Of a DNA stretch of 64,000 nucleotides, positions 51,839-60,999 are shown one piece after another. The position numbers were made by a program, and so were the translations under genes. The notes under the pieces were generated by a model, which saw nothing but the letters and a program-made list of their open reading frames with translations, was not told the DNA's origin and did no database searches. The first letter of the stretch is position 1. Each line of letters opens with the position of its first letter. This DNA comes from SKVR01 sp046291875 (GTDB lineage: Bacteria > Bacteroidota > Bacteroidia > Bacteroidales > UBA7960): assembly GCA_046291875.1 (NCBI GenBank), contig JBKBSF010000026.1, forward strand, positions 5,367 to 69,366. Direction: 5' to 3'.

Positions 51839-53293
51839 ATGTTACATACGGTTACGATTATTCAATTCTTCAAATCTCTCGAAAAAAAGCATCAGCTGGA
51901 TTTAAAGTTACTGCTTTCAATTGCAGAGTTTTTAACCTTTTTACTCATAATTCCGGTTTCAGTATTTTTAAATCACTATCTCTCCTCTCCTGAAACACCA
52001 GTAAAGTTAATCCCCTATCAATTCGGAATTTATATTTTTTTCTTCATTTTCCTCTGGTTCGTTTTTTCTCACCTCACCTCAATGGCAGTACTGCCCAGGG
52101 CCCAGCGTTACATTAGTGCAGGTTTGATCTTTTTCAGAGGGTACTTTCTGATATTTATGGGTATGATTCTGGTCAAATTGTTGTTCAGACTCCACGAAAT
52201 CTCATTCAGCTTCATATTCATTCATTTACACCTTAGCTTTCTCATTACTTTGGGCATGCGGGTGCTAACCCTGCACTTCCTCAGGATTTACAGGGTGAGT
52301 GGTTACAACAAACGCAATATAGTAATCATCGGCGATTCATGCTCTTATCATCTGATTGAAAAGTTCATGAATCAGAAAGACTGGGGGTTTTATATCAGTG
52401 CTCTTATTACGACCTCGTCATTTCTAAAGAGAAAGTATGGTGACAAAATACCCATCATCGCCGACACCGGAAACCTCAGCTATATCCTGGAGAGCCAGGT
52501 GGTTGATGAGTTGTTTTATTGCAAGAAAAAATTCAACAATGCCGAGGTTCGTCACATAGCCAGGCTCACCAATGAGATTGGGGTCGTTTTCAGGGTCCAG
52601 ACCAACACTTCAACACTTGCACCCGAGCGGTTTGAGCTGAAAACTCTCAATGAAACTGGTAAACTCGCTCTTGTGGATGTGCCTTCACGCAAACTCGAAC
52701 ATGATATCAAAACCATAGTAGACGTTGTGTTCTCCGGTGCTGCTCTCATTCTGCTCTCTCCGTTTATGGTTTTCATAGCTCTTATGATAAAAGCTACCAG
52801 CAAAGGGCCGGTATTCTTTGCCCAGGAGCGTGTTGGACTAAGAGGAAGAAAATTTCTGCTTTTCAAATTCAGGACCATGGTGGTTGATGCGGAAAAACAA
52901 CTGGCAAAACTAAGAGAGCAAAACGAGATGGATGGCCCAACTTTCAAACTTACCAACGATCCCCGTATCACTCCCATAGGTAAGTTTCTGCGCAAGACGG
53001 GTCTGGATGAATTACCACAATTGTACAATGTGGTCCGTGGAGAGATGTCGCTCATTGGCCCACGCCCACCCCTTGAGTCTGAGGTAAAAGAATACGAAAG
53101 ATGGCAACTACGCAGATTATCTGTAAAGCCGGGCATAACCTGTACCTGGCAGATCATGCCGCACCGCAATGACATCAAGTTTGAAAAATGGATGCAAATG
53201 GACCTTAACTACATCGACAACTGGTCATTGGCAAAAGACATCAAGTTGATATTCAAAACCATCTCGTCTATGATATTTGCCACCGGGAGATAA
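51839..53293 (+). CDS. Polyprenyl-phosphate sugar-1-phosphate transferase (initiating glycosyltransferase)
   Basis: 484 residues. Four membrane helices in the first ~150 residues, a Rossmann-like middle domain (~155-270, 'KRNIVIIGDSC'), one more helix at ~298-320, then the bacterial sugar transferase domain (~295-484): 'KGPVFFAQERVGLRGRKFLLFKFRTMVVDAEK', 'LRKTGLDELPQLYNVVRGEMSLIGPRPPL', 'KPGITCTWQI'. This is the WbaP/CpsE-type enzyme that loads the first sugar-phosphate onto undecaprenyl phosphate at the inner membrane. It heads the surface polysaccharide locus and is followed by a terminator. Confidence 0.93.
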   Translation: MLHTVTIIQFFKSLEKKHQLDLKLLLSIAEFLTFLLIIPVSVFLNHYLSSPETPVKLIPYQFGIYIFFFIFLWFVFSHLTSMAVLPRAQRYISAGLIFFRGYFLIFMGMILVKLLFRLHEISFSFIFIHLHLSFLITLGMRVLTLHFLRIYRVSGYNKRNIVIIGDSCSYHLIEKFMNQKDWGFYISALITTSSFLKRKYGDKIPIIADTGNLSYILESQVVDELFYCKKKFNNAEVRHIARLTNEIGVVFRVQTNTSTLAPERFELKTLNETGKLALVDVPSRKLEHDIKTIVDVVFSGAALILLSPFMVFIALMIKATSKGPVFFAQERVGLRGRKFLLFKFRTMVVDAEKQLAKLREQNEMDGPTFKLTNDPRITPIGKFLRKTGLDELPQLYNVVRGEMSLIGPRPPLESEVKEYERWQLRRLSVKPGITCTWQIMPHRNDIKFEKWMQMDLNYIDNWSLAKDIKLIFKTISSMIFATGR

Positions 53294-53317
53294 AACCCTT
53301 AACAGCTTTTTTTAAGG

Positions 53318-53365
53318 ATTGCCCCTGATTGCTTTGTTATGGCAATCAGGGGCAATCTGTTTTCT
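53318..53365 (+). terminator. Terminator after the sugar transferase gene
   Basis: A 15-bp perfect stem (53318-53332 with 53342-53356) with a 9-base loop is followed by CTGTTTTC. It lies between convergent genes. Confidence 0.85.
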
Positions 53366-53369
53366 GGTT

Positions 53370-54365
53370 CTATAGAAAAGGAAACACAAAAAACAGGTAA
53401 TACAGATAGGCCACAAATTCCTTGGCAATGTACTGCAGTTTCTGTCTGCGAGCCTTCTCATGAGCCAAAGGTTCAGCCGAAATAATACCTACCTGTATAT
53501 CATCTCCCAACACTTGCTGGTAGACCTTCCAGGTGCGGCGCGAGTGATAATGTATACTCACCACATTAAGTGCTTCAGGTTGCAGGTTGTTTTCCTCCAG
53601 CCATTCACGCAGAGCAAGAGCATTGCCTAAGGTCCGTCGTTTATCATCATGATAATTGGTAATGGCTATTACCTGGTCGGCGTTCAGTCCGCTTTCCAGG
53701 AAATAATGAGATGCCATTTCGGCATAGGAATATGCTTTAACAGGCCATCGAAACCGGCCAAAAGGGCGTCCTTTATCCAGGATCATTTGTGTTTGTTTAT
53801 CGAGCAAACGATGGCCATGTACCTGCAGGTCCCTGATCTGTAGGTTGCGGTCGCCCATGGGCCCCACCTTATCATTGTCGTATTGAATCATCAGTGAATC
53901 GATATTCTGCATACAACCCTCCCAGAGGATGGAATATTTGCCACGATTTTGAGTGGTATAAAAGGAAGCAATACGATTATCGTTGATCCAGAAAGCAAAA
54001 TGGGCCGAATCGCCAGCACCCAGAGAACTGCCTGCCTGAAGGGTTATTTCAATTTCACCGCAAAACGGGTCTTCCTGGATTTCTGAGGGTGGGTAAATAA
54101 TCAGATAGGAGTTCACATACAATGTAATATAGTCCTCAAGAGTATTGCCAGTGATCAGCATCAAATCGTAATCTCCCCTTGTAAATTCATAATAAGCACG
54201 CCTGAGGCCTGAAGCAGGCATCCAGCCCTCCACAACCAGCACCCTTGCGTCTACTGCTTTTTCGTGGGTTAGGATCATCGGCAACAATCGCAGTATCAGC
54301 GCTCCAGAAACCAGAACGACGAGAACCATGGTTATTAACAAAATCCTTTTCTTTTGTTTTTTCAT
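53370..54365 (-). CDS. YdcF/ElyC-like DUF218 protein with an inserted carbohydrate-binding-like domain
   Basis: 331 residues. The N-terminal membrane helix (~8-30) is followed by the first DUF218 segment ('AVDARVLVVEGWMPASGLRRAYYEF' and 'DLMLITGN'). An insert at ~88-190 contains 'GEIEITLQAGSSLGAGDSAHFAFWI' and 'DRNLQIRDLQVHG', resembling CBM36/60-type xylan-binding modules. The rest of DUF218 follows ('SYAEMASHYFLESGL', 'TNYHDDKRRTLGNALALREWL', 'VVSIHYHSRRTWKVYQ'). DUF218 proteins act in envelope biogenesis. It is the only gene of the locus on the minus strand. Confidence 0.7.
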   Translation of the reverse strand: MKKQKKRILLITMVLVVLVSGALILRLLPMILTHEKAVDARVLVVEGWMPASGLRRAYYEFTRGDYDLMLITGNTLEDYITLYVNSYLIIYPPSEIQEDPFCGEIEITLQAGSSLGAGDSAHFAFWINDNRIASFYTTQNRGKYSILWEGCMQNIDSLMIQYDNDKVGPMGDRNLQIRDLQVHGHRLLDKQTQMILDKGRPFGRFRWPVKAYSYAEMASHYFLESGLNADQVIAITNYHDDKRRTLGNALALREWLEENNLQPEALNVVSIHYHSRRTWKVYQQVLGDDIQVGIISAEPLAHEKARRQKLQYIAKEFVAYLYYLFFVFPFL

Positions 54366-54424
54366 GCAAATTTTTGTTCACATTAATTTTATAACATTTT
54401 AGCTACGTTTTTAATAATTTTAGC

Positions 54425-54432
54425 TAACTTTG
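54425..54432 (+). promoter_or_regulatory. -7 promoter box of the gene at 54480
   Basis: TAACTTTG matches the TAnnTTTG consensus exactly, ~48 bases before the ATG. A TTTTAGCTA motif occurs twice nearby (54397-54405 and just before the box). No good -33 is seen. Confidence 0.45.
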
Positions 54433-54479
54433 ATAGAGATAAACACAAAAACAGAAAGAATACATATACAAAGTTACGA

Positions 54480-55328
54480 ATGACAAGAATAATCCTCTTC
54501 AGATATCATCATCAATTTGAACGCAACAAAGCATTACTACAATTCTATAAGTACTTAAATCCAGGGGTAAAGATATATGGATTATATGGTGGTCCGGCAG
54601 AATTATTTCAAAAGGCTACTGACATTCTTGAAGGCATTATTGAGCACAACTACATGCTTCAGCACCCCAACCCCGACTGGAACTGGAAAAACAGCGATAT
54701 GAGCTATCAGGTATGGTATCGCGATTTCGGACATACCATAGCTTTCGATTTTATGCACTCCATAGAATGGGATTTGCTATTGTTTGAACCCCTTGACACT
54801 CTCTTTGCACATGTGGGAAAGAACCAACTGGCTCTGACGGGGCTCATTCCCCTTTCAAAGATTGAACACAGATGGTATTGGAGCTCAAACCCGGCAAAAA
54901 GGAAAGAATGGATTGAGCTACAGGAGCACTTCCGGAAAAATTTTCAATACAACGACAAGCCTCTGGCTATGATCGGGCCGGCAACAACCTTTCCCAGGGC
55001 ATTTCTGAGCAAGATCAAAGATATTGAGATACCCGATCTCTCCAACGATGAGTTGAGAATTCCACTTCTGGCCCAGGCAACAGGCTTCCCAATGGTGGAT
55101 ACATGCTTTTTCAGAAAATGGTTTTCAAAGCGTGAATTCAAGCTTTTCAATGCCAATGCCTTTATCGTTGACCTGAAAGATATCCGCACAGAGTTGAGCT
55201 ATGCACGAGGAAGAAGAGCCTTTCATCCCTGCAACCAGGATCTGAGCTTTGCTGAACTGAAAGACTTACATGCGTTGACCTTTTTAAACAAAAAAAGATT
55301 TTCACTCAGAACACTTACAATGAGCTGA
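54480..55328 (+). CDS. Putative glycosyltransferase-like protein of the polysaccharide locus
   Basis: 282 residues, soluble. It starts with a Rossmann-like or GT-A-type strand 'TRIILFRYHHQFERNKALLQFYKYLNPGVKIYGLYGG' and contains 'AFDFMHSIEWDLLLFEPLDTLFAHV', in which a DxxxxF acidic cluster could be a sugar-nucleotide site. I cannot assign it to a named family. It lies in the locus and is transcribed in the same direction as the glycosyltransferases downstream. A modifying or transferase enzyme is likely, but this is inference. Confidence 0.6.
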   Translation: MTRIILFRYHHQFERNKALLQFYKYLNPGVKIYGLYGGPAELFQKATDILEGIIEHNYMLQHPNPDWNWKNSDMSYQVWYRDFGHTIAFDFMHSIEWDLLLFEPLDTLFAHVGKNQLALTGLIPLSKIEHRWYWSSNPAKRKEWIELQEHFRKNFQYNDKPLAMIGPATTFPRAFLSKIKDIEIPDLSNDELRIPLLAQATGFPMVDTCFFRKWFSKREFKLFNANAFIVDLKDIRTELSYARGRRAFHPCNQDLSFAELKDLHALTFLNKKRFSLRTLTMS

Positions 55329-55392
55329 CATGTATGGTTCGTGCGTTGTGCGCATACCTGATCTTTAAGCATTCCGTTCAAGAGAACTACAA

Positions 55393-56769
55393 ATGAGTTT
55401 TATTATGCAGAACAAATATTTTCATTTTCTGATTTTCATCCCTCTGATACTGCATATTTCCTGTTATGGAAAGGAGAATTCCGAGCCGTCCCTTCCTGCT
55501 ATTCCTGCCGGAATTGGAGTTCAGGCCCTGCCATTATGGGACCCACCGGCTGATGCTGTTCATATAGATCCTGATGCTGCTACAGGGAGCATCCAGAACG
55601 GAACCCGCGAGCATCCTTTTCGCGATTTCAACACTATTGAATGGAAAGATCACACAACCTATGCTATCAGAAGAGGCTCTAAACTTCACAGCAATGAAAT
55701 AGTAATCCTGGCCGATCATGTAACCCTGGCCAGCTATGGAGATGGTCCAAGGCCGGTAATCATGAGTTCAGCTACCTCCCATGCCCTATCAACCCGATGG
55801 GAAGATTCGCAGAATATCACCATCCGCGACATCGAAATCATTGCACCTTCAGCGGCAAGTGCAATCATTATTCGCACGGGTAGCCGCAATGCCTCGATCA
55901 TAAACTGCAGGATACAGGGCCCCCGATGGGGCATACGTGTACTAAATTTCATCGAGCATGTCAGGATACACAATACAGAAGTTTTCAATATTCTGGAAGA
56001 TGGTATATTTATCATGAACACCCGCCATATTGAAATTTCCAACTGTTATATTCACAGGGTAAACCAAGCATGGAAACCTCCCTACACACCCGAAAACATT
56101 GCCAGTGGAGATGGTATACAATTGAGCAATTGTAATCACTGGCATGTGCACCACAACATTATCGACCGCTCTGATACCGGCAATAAATTCTGTTTTATTT
56201 CCAACAATCCCTCCCAGGATCAAGGGATCTTTGAGCACAATTACCTCAGAGGCCCCATTGATGAGGGGTATGCCATTTATATCGGTGATGGGCGCAATAT
56301 GGTGTTTCGCTACAATTACATGGAGGGCAACAGCAAATCTCCCTTATGGTCGCATGCCAGAGACCTTAAAATTTACTATAATGTTTTCATGGGGTTTCGC
56401 GGCCCCCTGTTTGTAAGTGGGTCGGCAGAAGTGATGAACAATCTGTTTTACCAGATGCAGGCTGGCATTGAGGGTGGACGCATAACAGCAATCAACAATA
56501 TTTTTGACCTTGCATCACCGGCCAGCCCCCGTTTCAGGGTGAACCAGCTCACCGAAAGCTACAATCTTTTCACCCAGGGCTTGCCCACTGCAGGTTCTTT
56601 TACCGGAAATGCCATTTACAGGGATCCGATGGCGGCAGATTTCCGACCCAGGCCTGGTTCAGATGTAATCAATCGGGGTACCTCCACAGGGATCGGCCTG
56701 GATCTGGACGGCAACAGGGTTCCCACTGGTGAAGCCCCCGATATTGGCCCTTTTGAATGGCAACCCTGA
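55393..56769 (+). CDS. Right-handed parallel beta-helix protein (pectate-lyase-like), exported
   Basis: 458 residues. The N-terminal hydrophobic signal ends near a Cys ('PLILHISCYG'), compatible with a signal peptide or lipoprotein. A repeated short-strand pattern runs through ~90-400 ('NITIRDIEIIAPS', 'NASIINCRIQG', 'HVRIHNTEVFNI', 'HIEISNCYIHRV', 'HWHVHHNIIDRS', 'NMVFRYNYMEGN'), the signature of a PbH1 beta-helix used by polysaccharide lyases and epimerases. The end ('GLDLDGNRVPTGEAPDIGPFEW') is a common closing motif. It may trim or modify the polymer. An internal ATG at 55405 is a possible alternative start. Confidence 0.85.
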   Translation: MSFIMQNKYFHFLIFIPLILHISCYGKENSEPSLPAIPAGIGVQALPLWDPPADAVHIDPDAATGSIQNGTREHPFRDFNTIEWKDHTTYAIRRGSKLHSNEIVILADHVTLASYGDGPRPVIMSSATSHALSTRWEDSQNITIRDIEIIAPSAASAIIIRTGSRNASIINCRIQGPRWGIRVLNFIEHVRIHNTEVFNILEDGIFIMNTRHIEISNCYIHRVNQAWKPPYTPENIASGDGIQLSNCNHWHVHHNIIDRSDTGNKFCFISNNPSQDQGIFEHNYLRGPIDEGYAIYIGDGRNMVFRYNYMEGNSKSPLWSHARDLKIYYNVFMGFRGPLFVSGSAEVMNNLFYQMQAGIEGGRITAINNIFDLASPASPRFRVNQLTESYNLFTQGLPTAGSFTGNAIYRDPMAADFRPRPGSDVINRGTSTGIGLDLDGNRVPTGEAPDIGPFEWQP

Positions 56770-56802
56770 CACTGACGAAATAATATTTAACACACACAAT
56801 GT

Positions 56803-57780
56803 ATGACACATCCGCAACAACCCAAAACACCCCTGCATATTGCCTGTGCCGTTGACGACTCTTTCAGCTATCCACTGGCGGTTATGCTGGTTTCACTTTT
56901 CCAGAATCACCCCGAAGAGTTGCTTCGGATTCACCTTTTCAGTGCATCGCTTTCTGATGATAATGTGGCACGATTGCAGAAGTTAGCCCAGAGATACAAG
57001 CAGGAATTGGTTTTTTACCCTTTGCAGCCCCACCTTTTTGAAGGTTTGCCTACCAATGACCGCATCTCCAAAGCTGCATATTACAGATTACTAATTCCAA
57101 ATAATATTTGTAAAACAGTTGAAAAGTTTTTGTATTTGGATGCAGACATCATAGTTACAAAAAGAATTTCTGATCTGTTAAATCAATCAATGGAGAACTA
57201 CATAATTGGTGCAGTAAACGATATAACGGCAATTGAAATGAAAATGCATTTAAAGCATTCGATTCCTTCGGATTTTTTGTATTTTAACTCTGGAGTGCTT
57301 TTAATAAATCGAATTGAATGGGAAAAAGAGAATATAAGTCATAAGATAATTAATTACATTGCTTCAAACAAAGAACTATGCCAGTTTCACGACCAGGATG
57401 GCCTCAATGCCACACTTTATAACAAAAGGCTTGAACTGCCCCCGGTCTGGAACCAGCAAATTGGGCTGTATTATACCGACATTGATGTATTGAACCGGGT
57501 TTATAATGGGCAGCACCTGGAAGCACTAAAGCACCCTGCCATCGTACATTTCAACGGAAGTGAAAAACCCTGGCACCAGGTATCTGCCCACCCCTGGAAG
57601 AAAGAGTTTCGCAAATATGCCTCGCAGGCGCTGGAATTTTCATGGAGAGAGCCCTGGAACTGGAGAAAACAGGCAAAAAGAACCCTTATTTACGGTTTGG
57701 TGGGTTGGATACGCGTAAACCGCTATTACTACCAGAAACAGCAAAAAATCAATCAAAAATCTAATCATCTGAAATCCTGA
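56803..57780 (+). CDS. Glycosyltransferase family 8 protein
   Basis: 325 residues. GT8 features: 'HIACAVDDSFSYPLAVMLVSLFQNH' N-terminal strand, 'KAAYYRLLIPN', the metal-binding DxD in 'YLDADIIV' (Asp113/Asp115), 'YFNSGVLLINRIEW', 'DQDGLNATLYNKR' and 'IVHFNGSEKPW'. It transfers a hexose, usually from UDP-sugar, with retention, at the cytoplasmic face of the membrane. Bases ~57085-57375, which encode the DxD core, are strongly AT-rich against both flanks, suggesting the gene is mosaic. The GT4 gene follows 5 bases after the stop. Confidence 0.93.
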   Translation: MTHPQQPKTPLHIACAVDDSFSYPLAVMLVSLFQNHPEELLRIHLFSASLSDDNVARLQKLAQRYKQELVFYPLQPHLFEGLPTNDRISKAAYYRLLIPNNICKTVEKFLYLDADIIVTKRISDLLNQSMENYIIGAVNDITAIEMKMHLKHSIPSDFLYFNSGVLLINRIEWEKENISHKIINYIASNKELCQFHDQDGLNATLYNKRLELPPVWNQQIGLYYTDIDVLNRVYNGQHLEALKHPAIVHFNGSEKPWHQVSAHPWKKEFRKYASQALEFSWREPWNWRKQAKRTLIYGLVGWIRVNRYYYQKQQKINQKSNHLKS

Positions 57781-57785
57781 TACCC

Positions 57786-58949
57786 ATGAGTACTTCCCCT
57801 GAAAAAAGAATAAAAATTGCCTATCTCACCCATCGCAATGCACAGGACAAACGCGAATGGTCGGGCACACTTTACCATATGGCTCAATCGCTGCAAAAAC
57901 ACGCAGGCGACGTTGTATATGCAGGGCCATACAATCCGCGTTTGATGTTCTTTTTCCTGAAAGCGGTAAATAAACTCTCACTTTTGATCCTGCGAAAGCG
58001 CTACAGTGTGCCTTACAACTATTTTCTCACGCTGCTGTATAAGTTCAGATTTACCAGAATCATTAAGAAAGAGCAACCCGATATTGTATTTGCCGCAGCT
58101 GCTTCGGGCGAAATGAGCCAGCTCAACATCAAACAGCCTATCATCTACCTTGGCGATATTACATTCAACCTTTTAAAGGATCATTATCCCAACTATCAGA
58201 ACCTTTCGGCTTTTTCTCTCTGGGAGAGCGAAAAGATTGAGAGCAAGACCTTCCGTAAGGCGGCAGCGCTGGTTTTTTCGTCGCAGTGGGCTGCCGGTTC
58301 AGCAAAAAAGGATTACGGTGTACCCGCCGAAAAAATAAATATAATTTCCTACGGTGCCAACATGGACCAGATACCCGACACTCAAACAGCCATCCAGAAA
58401 AGCCAGAAGGGCCCCTGGCACTTTCTTTTTCTGGGTATGGACTGGGTGCGCAAAGGGGGTGAGGCAGTGTTTAATACCTTTGAATTGCTCCAAAAACAGG
58501 GATATGATGCAAAGCTTACAGTATGCGGCTGTGTTCCTCCAGAGAAATTCCGAAACCCTGCCATGACCATCATCCCATTTCTGAACAAAAACAATCCGGA
58601 AGATGCTCAGCAGCTGTTTCAACTGTTACTGGATGCTCACTTCCTTTTTGTACCCTCCAAATCTGATTGTACACCCATTGTATTCTGCGAGGCCAATGCT
58701 TTCGGATTACCGGTGATCACCACTGATGTGGGAGGAATTACTTCGGTGGTGGAAAATGGCATCAACGGACATACGCTCCCCCTTGAGTCTTCTGCTACAG
58801 ACTATGCCAACACGATCAAACCTTACCTGGAAGACAAAGCCCTGTACCAGCAACTATCGGAGAATAGCCGCAGCTATTATGAGCAAAAACTCAACTGGGA
58901 TCAATGGGGAAAATCCATGAGTGAGCTCATCAACAGACTTGTAAAATAA
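57786..58949 (+). CDS. Glycosyltransferase family 4 protein
   Basis: 387 residues with the two-lobed GT-B design. The N-lobe covers ~1-190 ('IKIAYLTHRNAQDKREWSGTLYHMAQSL'), and the C-lobe has 'FLFLGMDWVRKGGEAVFNTFELL', 'FVPSKSDCTPIVFCEANAFGLPVITTDVGGITSVVENGINGHTLPL'. The E-x7-E-type 'CTPIVFCEANAFGLPVI' motif is characteristic of GT4. Retaining transferase for polysaccharide assembly; the donor sugar is not predictable. Packed between GT8 and the next transferase. Confidence 0.92.
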   Translation: MSTSPEKRIKIAYLTHRNAQDKREWSGTLYHMAQSLQKHAGDVVYAGPYNPRLMFFFLKAVNKLSLLILRKRYSVPYNYFLTLLYKFRFTRIIKKEQPDIVFAAAASGEMSQLNIKQPIIYLGDITFNLLKDHYPNYQNLSAFSLWESEKIESKTFRKAAALVFSSQWAAGSAKKDYGVPAEKINIISYGANMDQIPDTQTAIQKSQKGPWHFLFLGMDWVRKGGEAVFNTFELLQKQGYDAKLTVCGCVPPEKFRNPAMTIIPFLNKNNPEDAQQLFQLLLDAHFLFVPSKSDCTPIVFCEANAFGLPVITTDVGGITSVVENGINGHTLPLESSATDYANTIKPYLEDKALYQQLSENSRSYYEQKLNWDQWGKSMSELINRLVK

Positions 58950-58991
58950 CGGGTTTTCGGATTGTTGCAAGAACTTCGCAAAAACACGACC

Positions 58992-60044
58992 ATGCAAAAA
59001 CTCAACTGCTATTTTTATCCTTACTCGGCAAGGTTACGCCAAAAAGAAGTGAATCCATACACACAAATGCTTATGGACGCACTGGAAAGTGACTTTACGA
59101 TCCTTAACAAGACCAGACCCTCCGACAAAGGTATATTTGATCTGTTGGCTTATATAAAAAAGACGCACTTCATTTTTGTCAACTGGATTGAGGAACTTCC
59201 GGATAAGAAACTGGGTTGGATTCAGAGCGTGGTTTGGATGATCCTTGTAAAACTCAGGAAAGCTTTGGGTTTCAAGGTAGTTTGGGTAATGCATAACAAA
59301 CAATCTCACGATCCGGGAAATCGTTGGCTCAAAAGGATTCTGTACAGATTTATGGTTCGCAACAGCGATCTTATCTTTACCCATTCAACGGAGGGGGTTC
59401 GACATGCTAATCGCATCTGCTCCAGATCCGGGCGACCCAAGGTGTTCTTTCATCACCCCGTACTCCGAAGGCACAAAGAAACAGCAGGCAGGCATACAGC
59501 TTACGACATGGTGATATGGGGAAAGATGGCACCCTACAAAGGGATAAAAGAATTCATGGAGTATCTGAATACACACCCTGAGTTGCAAGGTCGTTACAAA
59601 ATACTCATTGCAGGAAAATTCACTTCTGATGACTATTTCAATGAGGTAAACCAACTGGCCTACCCCAACCTAACGCTAATAAACAGTTTTATTGACGACA
59701 ACCGACTCTCGGATCTTATTTTGCAAAGCAAGATTGTACTTTTCACCTACAACCAGGAGTCTGTATTAAGCTCAGGAGCCCTGATGACCAGCCTGGAGTT
59801 TCCCGCCATGATACTGGGGCCGCATTCGGCAGCTTTTGCTGATGCCGCCAACGAAGGCATCATTGAAACTTATAAGGATTTCGATGAGCTTTTTTCAAAA
59901 GCAGACCAGATGCTTTCAGACCCTATGTACCTTGAATCGGTTATGCACAAACAAAATGCTTTTGCCAGAGAGAACAGCTGGACAGAAACAGGCCGGCTAA
60001 TCAACCAGCATATCCGGGAACTTTTTTCTCAAAAAAACCAATAA
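58992..60044 (+). CDS. Glycosyltransferase (GT-B type)
   Basis: 350 residues. 'QKLNCYFYPYSARLRQKEVNPYTQMLMDAL' is a GT-B N-lobe; 'VVWVMHNKQSHDP' and 'FTHSTEGVRHA' are typical of GT4/GT1-like proteins, and the C-lobe includes 'KMAPYKGIKEFMEYL', 'LILQSKIVLFTYNQESVLSSGALMTSLEF'. The E/S-rich acceptor loop differs from classic GT4, so the family assignment is broad. The frame opens at a TTG at 58962; the ATG at 58992 is preferred. It continues the transferase series. Confidence 0.82.
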   Translation: MQKLNCYFYPYSARLRQKEVNPYTQMLMDALESDFTILNKTRPSDKGIFDLLAYIKKTHFIFVNWIEELPDKKLGWIQSVVWMILVKLRKALGFKVVWVMHNKQSHDPGNRWLKRILYRFMVRNSDLIFTHSTEGVRHANRICSRSGRPKVFFHHPVLRRHKETAGRHTAYDMVIWGKMAPYKGIKEFMEYLNTHPELQGRYKILIAGKFTSDDYFNEVNQLAYPNLTLINSFIDDNRLSDLILQSKIVLFTYNQESVLSSGALMTSLEFPAMILGPHSAAFADAANEGIIETYKDFDELFSKADQMLSDPMYLESVMHKQNAFARENSWTETGRLINQHIRELFSQKNQ

Positions 60045-60084
60045 CAAACCTCTGAATTTAAAACCTCCCAAAGCCCCAATAAGT

Positions 60085-60963
60085 ATGAGCAACGCAACTA
60101 CAAAATATGTAATCATATCGCCGGTAAGAAATGAAGAAAAGTTCCTCGAAGGAACCCTTGAGTCGGTCATTCACCAACGGATCTTACCCGCCGAATACAT
60201 CCTGGTAAATGACGGTTCAACCGACCGAACACCAGAGATCATTGACAAATACACCCAGAAATACCCCTGGATAAAAAGAGTAGACATTAAGGATCGTGGC
60301 TATTATTTGCCGGGTGCAGGTGTTGTGAATGCGTTTTATGCAGGCTTGCAGAAAGTAACTGTTCAAGACTGGGACTATCTTGTAAAGCTTGACTGCGACC
60401 TGAGTTTCGAGAGCGACTATTTTGAAAGACTGCTTGCAGAATTCGATCAAAACCCCAAACTGGGGCTTGCAAGTGGATGCACCTATATACAGCGGGCGGA
60501 AAGTCTGATTCAGGAGAAAGCCCAGGAAGATCATCCCTGGGGTGCGTCAAAAGTATACAAAAGAGCCTGCTACGATCAAATGGGTGGCATTAAGGCCATA
60601 CCCGGCTGGGACCTGGCAGATGTTCTTTCGGCCCAGATGCATGGCTGGCAAACCCGGTGCTTTTTCGACCTGGTGCTCATTCACCATCGTCCTACAGGAG
60701 GGCGCAGAAGCGGACTTACCGGCGGTTTCTTTTTGCATGGCAGAAACCTCTACCGGTTTGGATATTCCTTCCTTTACACCTTCCTGAAAGGCATCTATCG
60801 CCTGACCGACAGACCGGTATTTTTGGCGGGCGCAGGAATCATTGCAGGATACCTGTTTGCTTTCCTTAAGCGCGAAGAGTTTATCTTTGAAAAGGACATG
60901 AGAAGGTTTTTGCGCAAAAAACATCGTCGGGATCTTTTGAAAAAAATGACTTTTAATATGTAA
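60085..60963 (+). CDS. Glycosyltransferase family 2 protein
   Basis: 292 residues. GT-A domain: 'YVIISPVRNEEKFLEGTLESVIHQ', 'ILVNDGSTDRTPEIIDKY' and 'DYLVKLDCDLSFESDYFERL' (DxD equivalent), then 'HPWGASKVYKRACYDQMGGI' with 'GWDLADVLSAQMHGWQTRCF'. One C-terminal membrane helix (~246-264) and a basic tail. Inverting transferase using a nucleotide-sugar; acceptor unknown. 41 bases separate it from the previous gene. Confidence 0.92.
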   Translation: MSNATTKYVIISPVRNEEKFLEGTLESVIHQRILPAEYILVNDGSTDRTPEIIDKYTQKYPWIKRVDIKDRGYYLPGAGVVNAFYAGLQKVTVQDWDYLVKLDCDLSFESDYFERLLAEFDQNPKLGLASGCTYIQRAESLIQEKAQEDHPWGASKVYKRACYDQMGGIKAIPGWDLADVLSAQMHGWQTRCFFDLVLIHHRPTGGRRSGLTGGFFLHGRNLYRFGYSFLYTFLKGIYRLTDRPVFLAGAGIIAGYLFAFLKREEFIFEKDMRRFLRKKHRRDLLKKMTFNM

Positions 60964-60999
60964 TTTAGAGATAGTGTTTTATAATCTGAAATTATCACT

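Noticed and set aside
51781..51993. 70-codon open frame before the sugar transferase
   Set aside because: Starts in the putative -7 box and overlaps the real gene in another frame.
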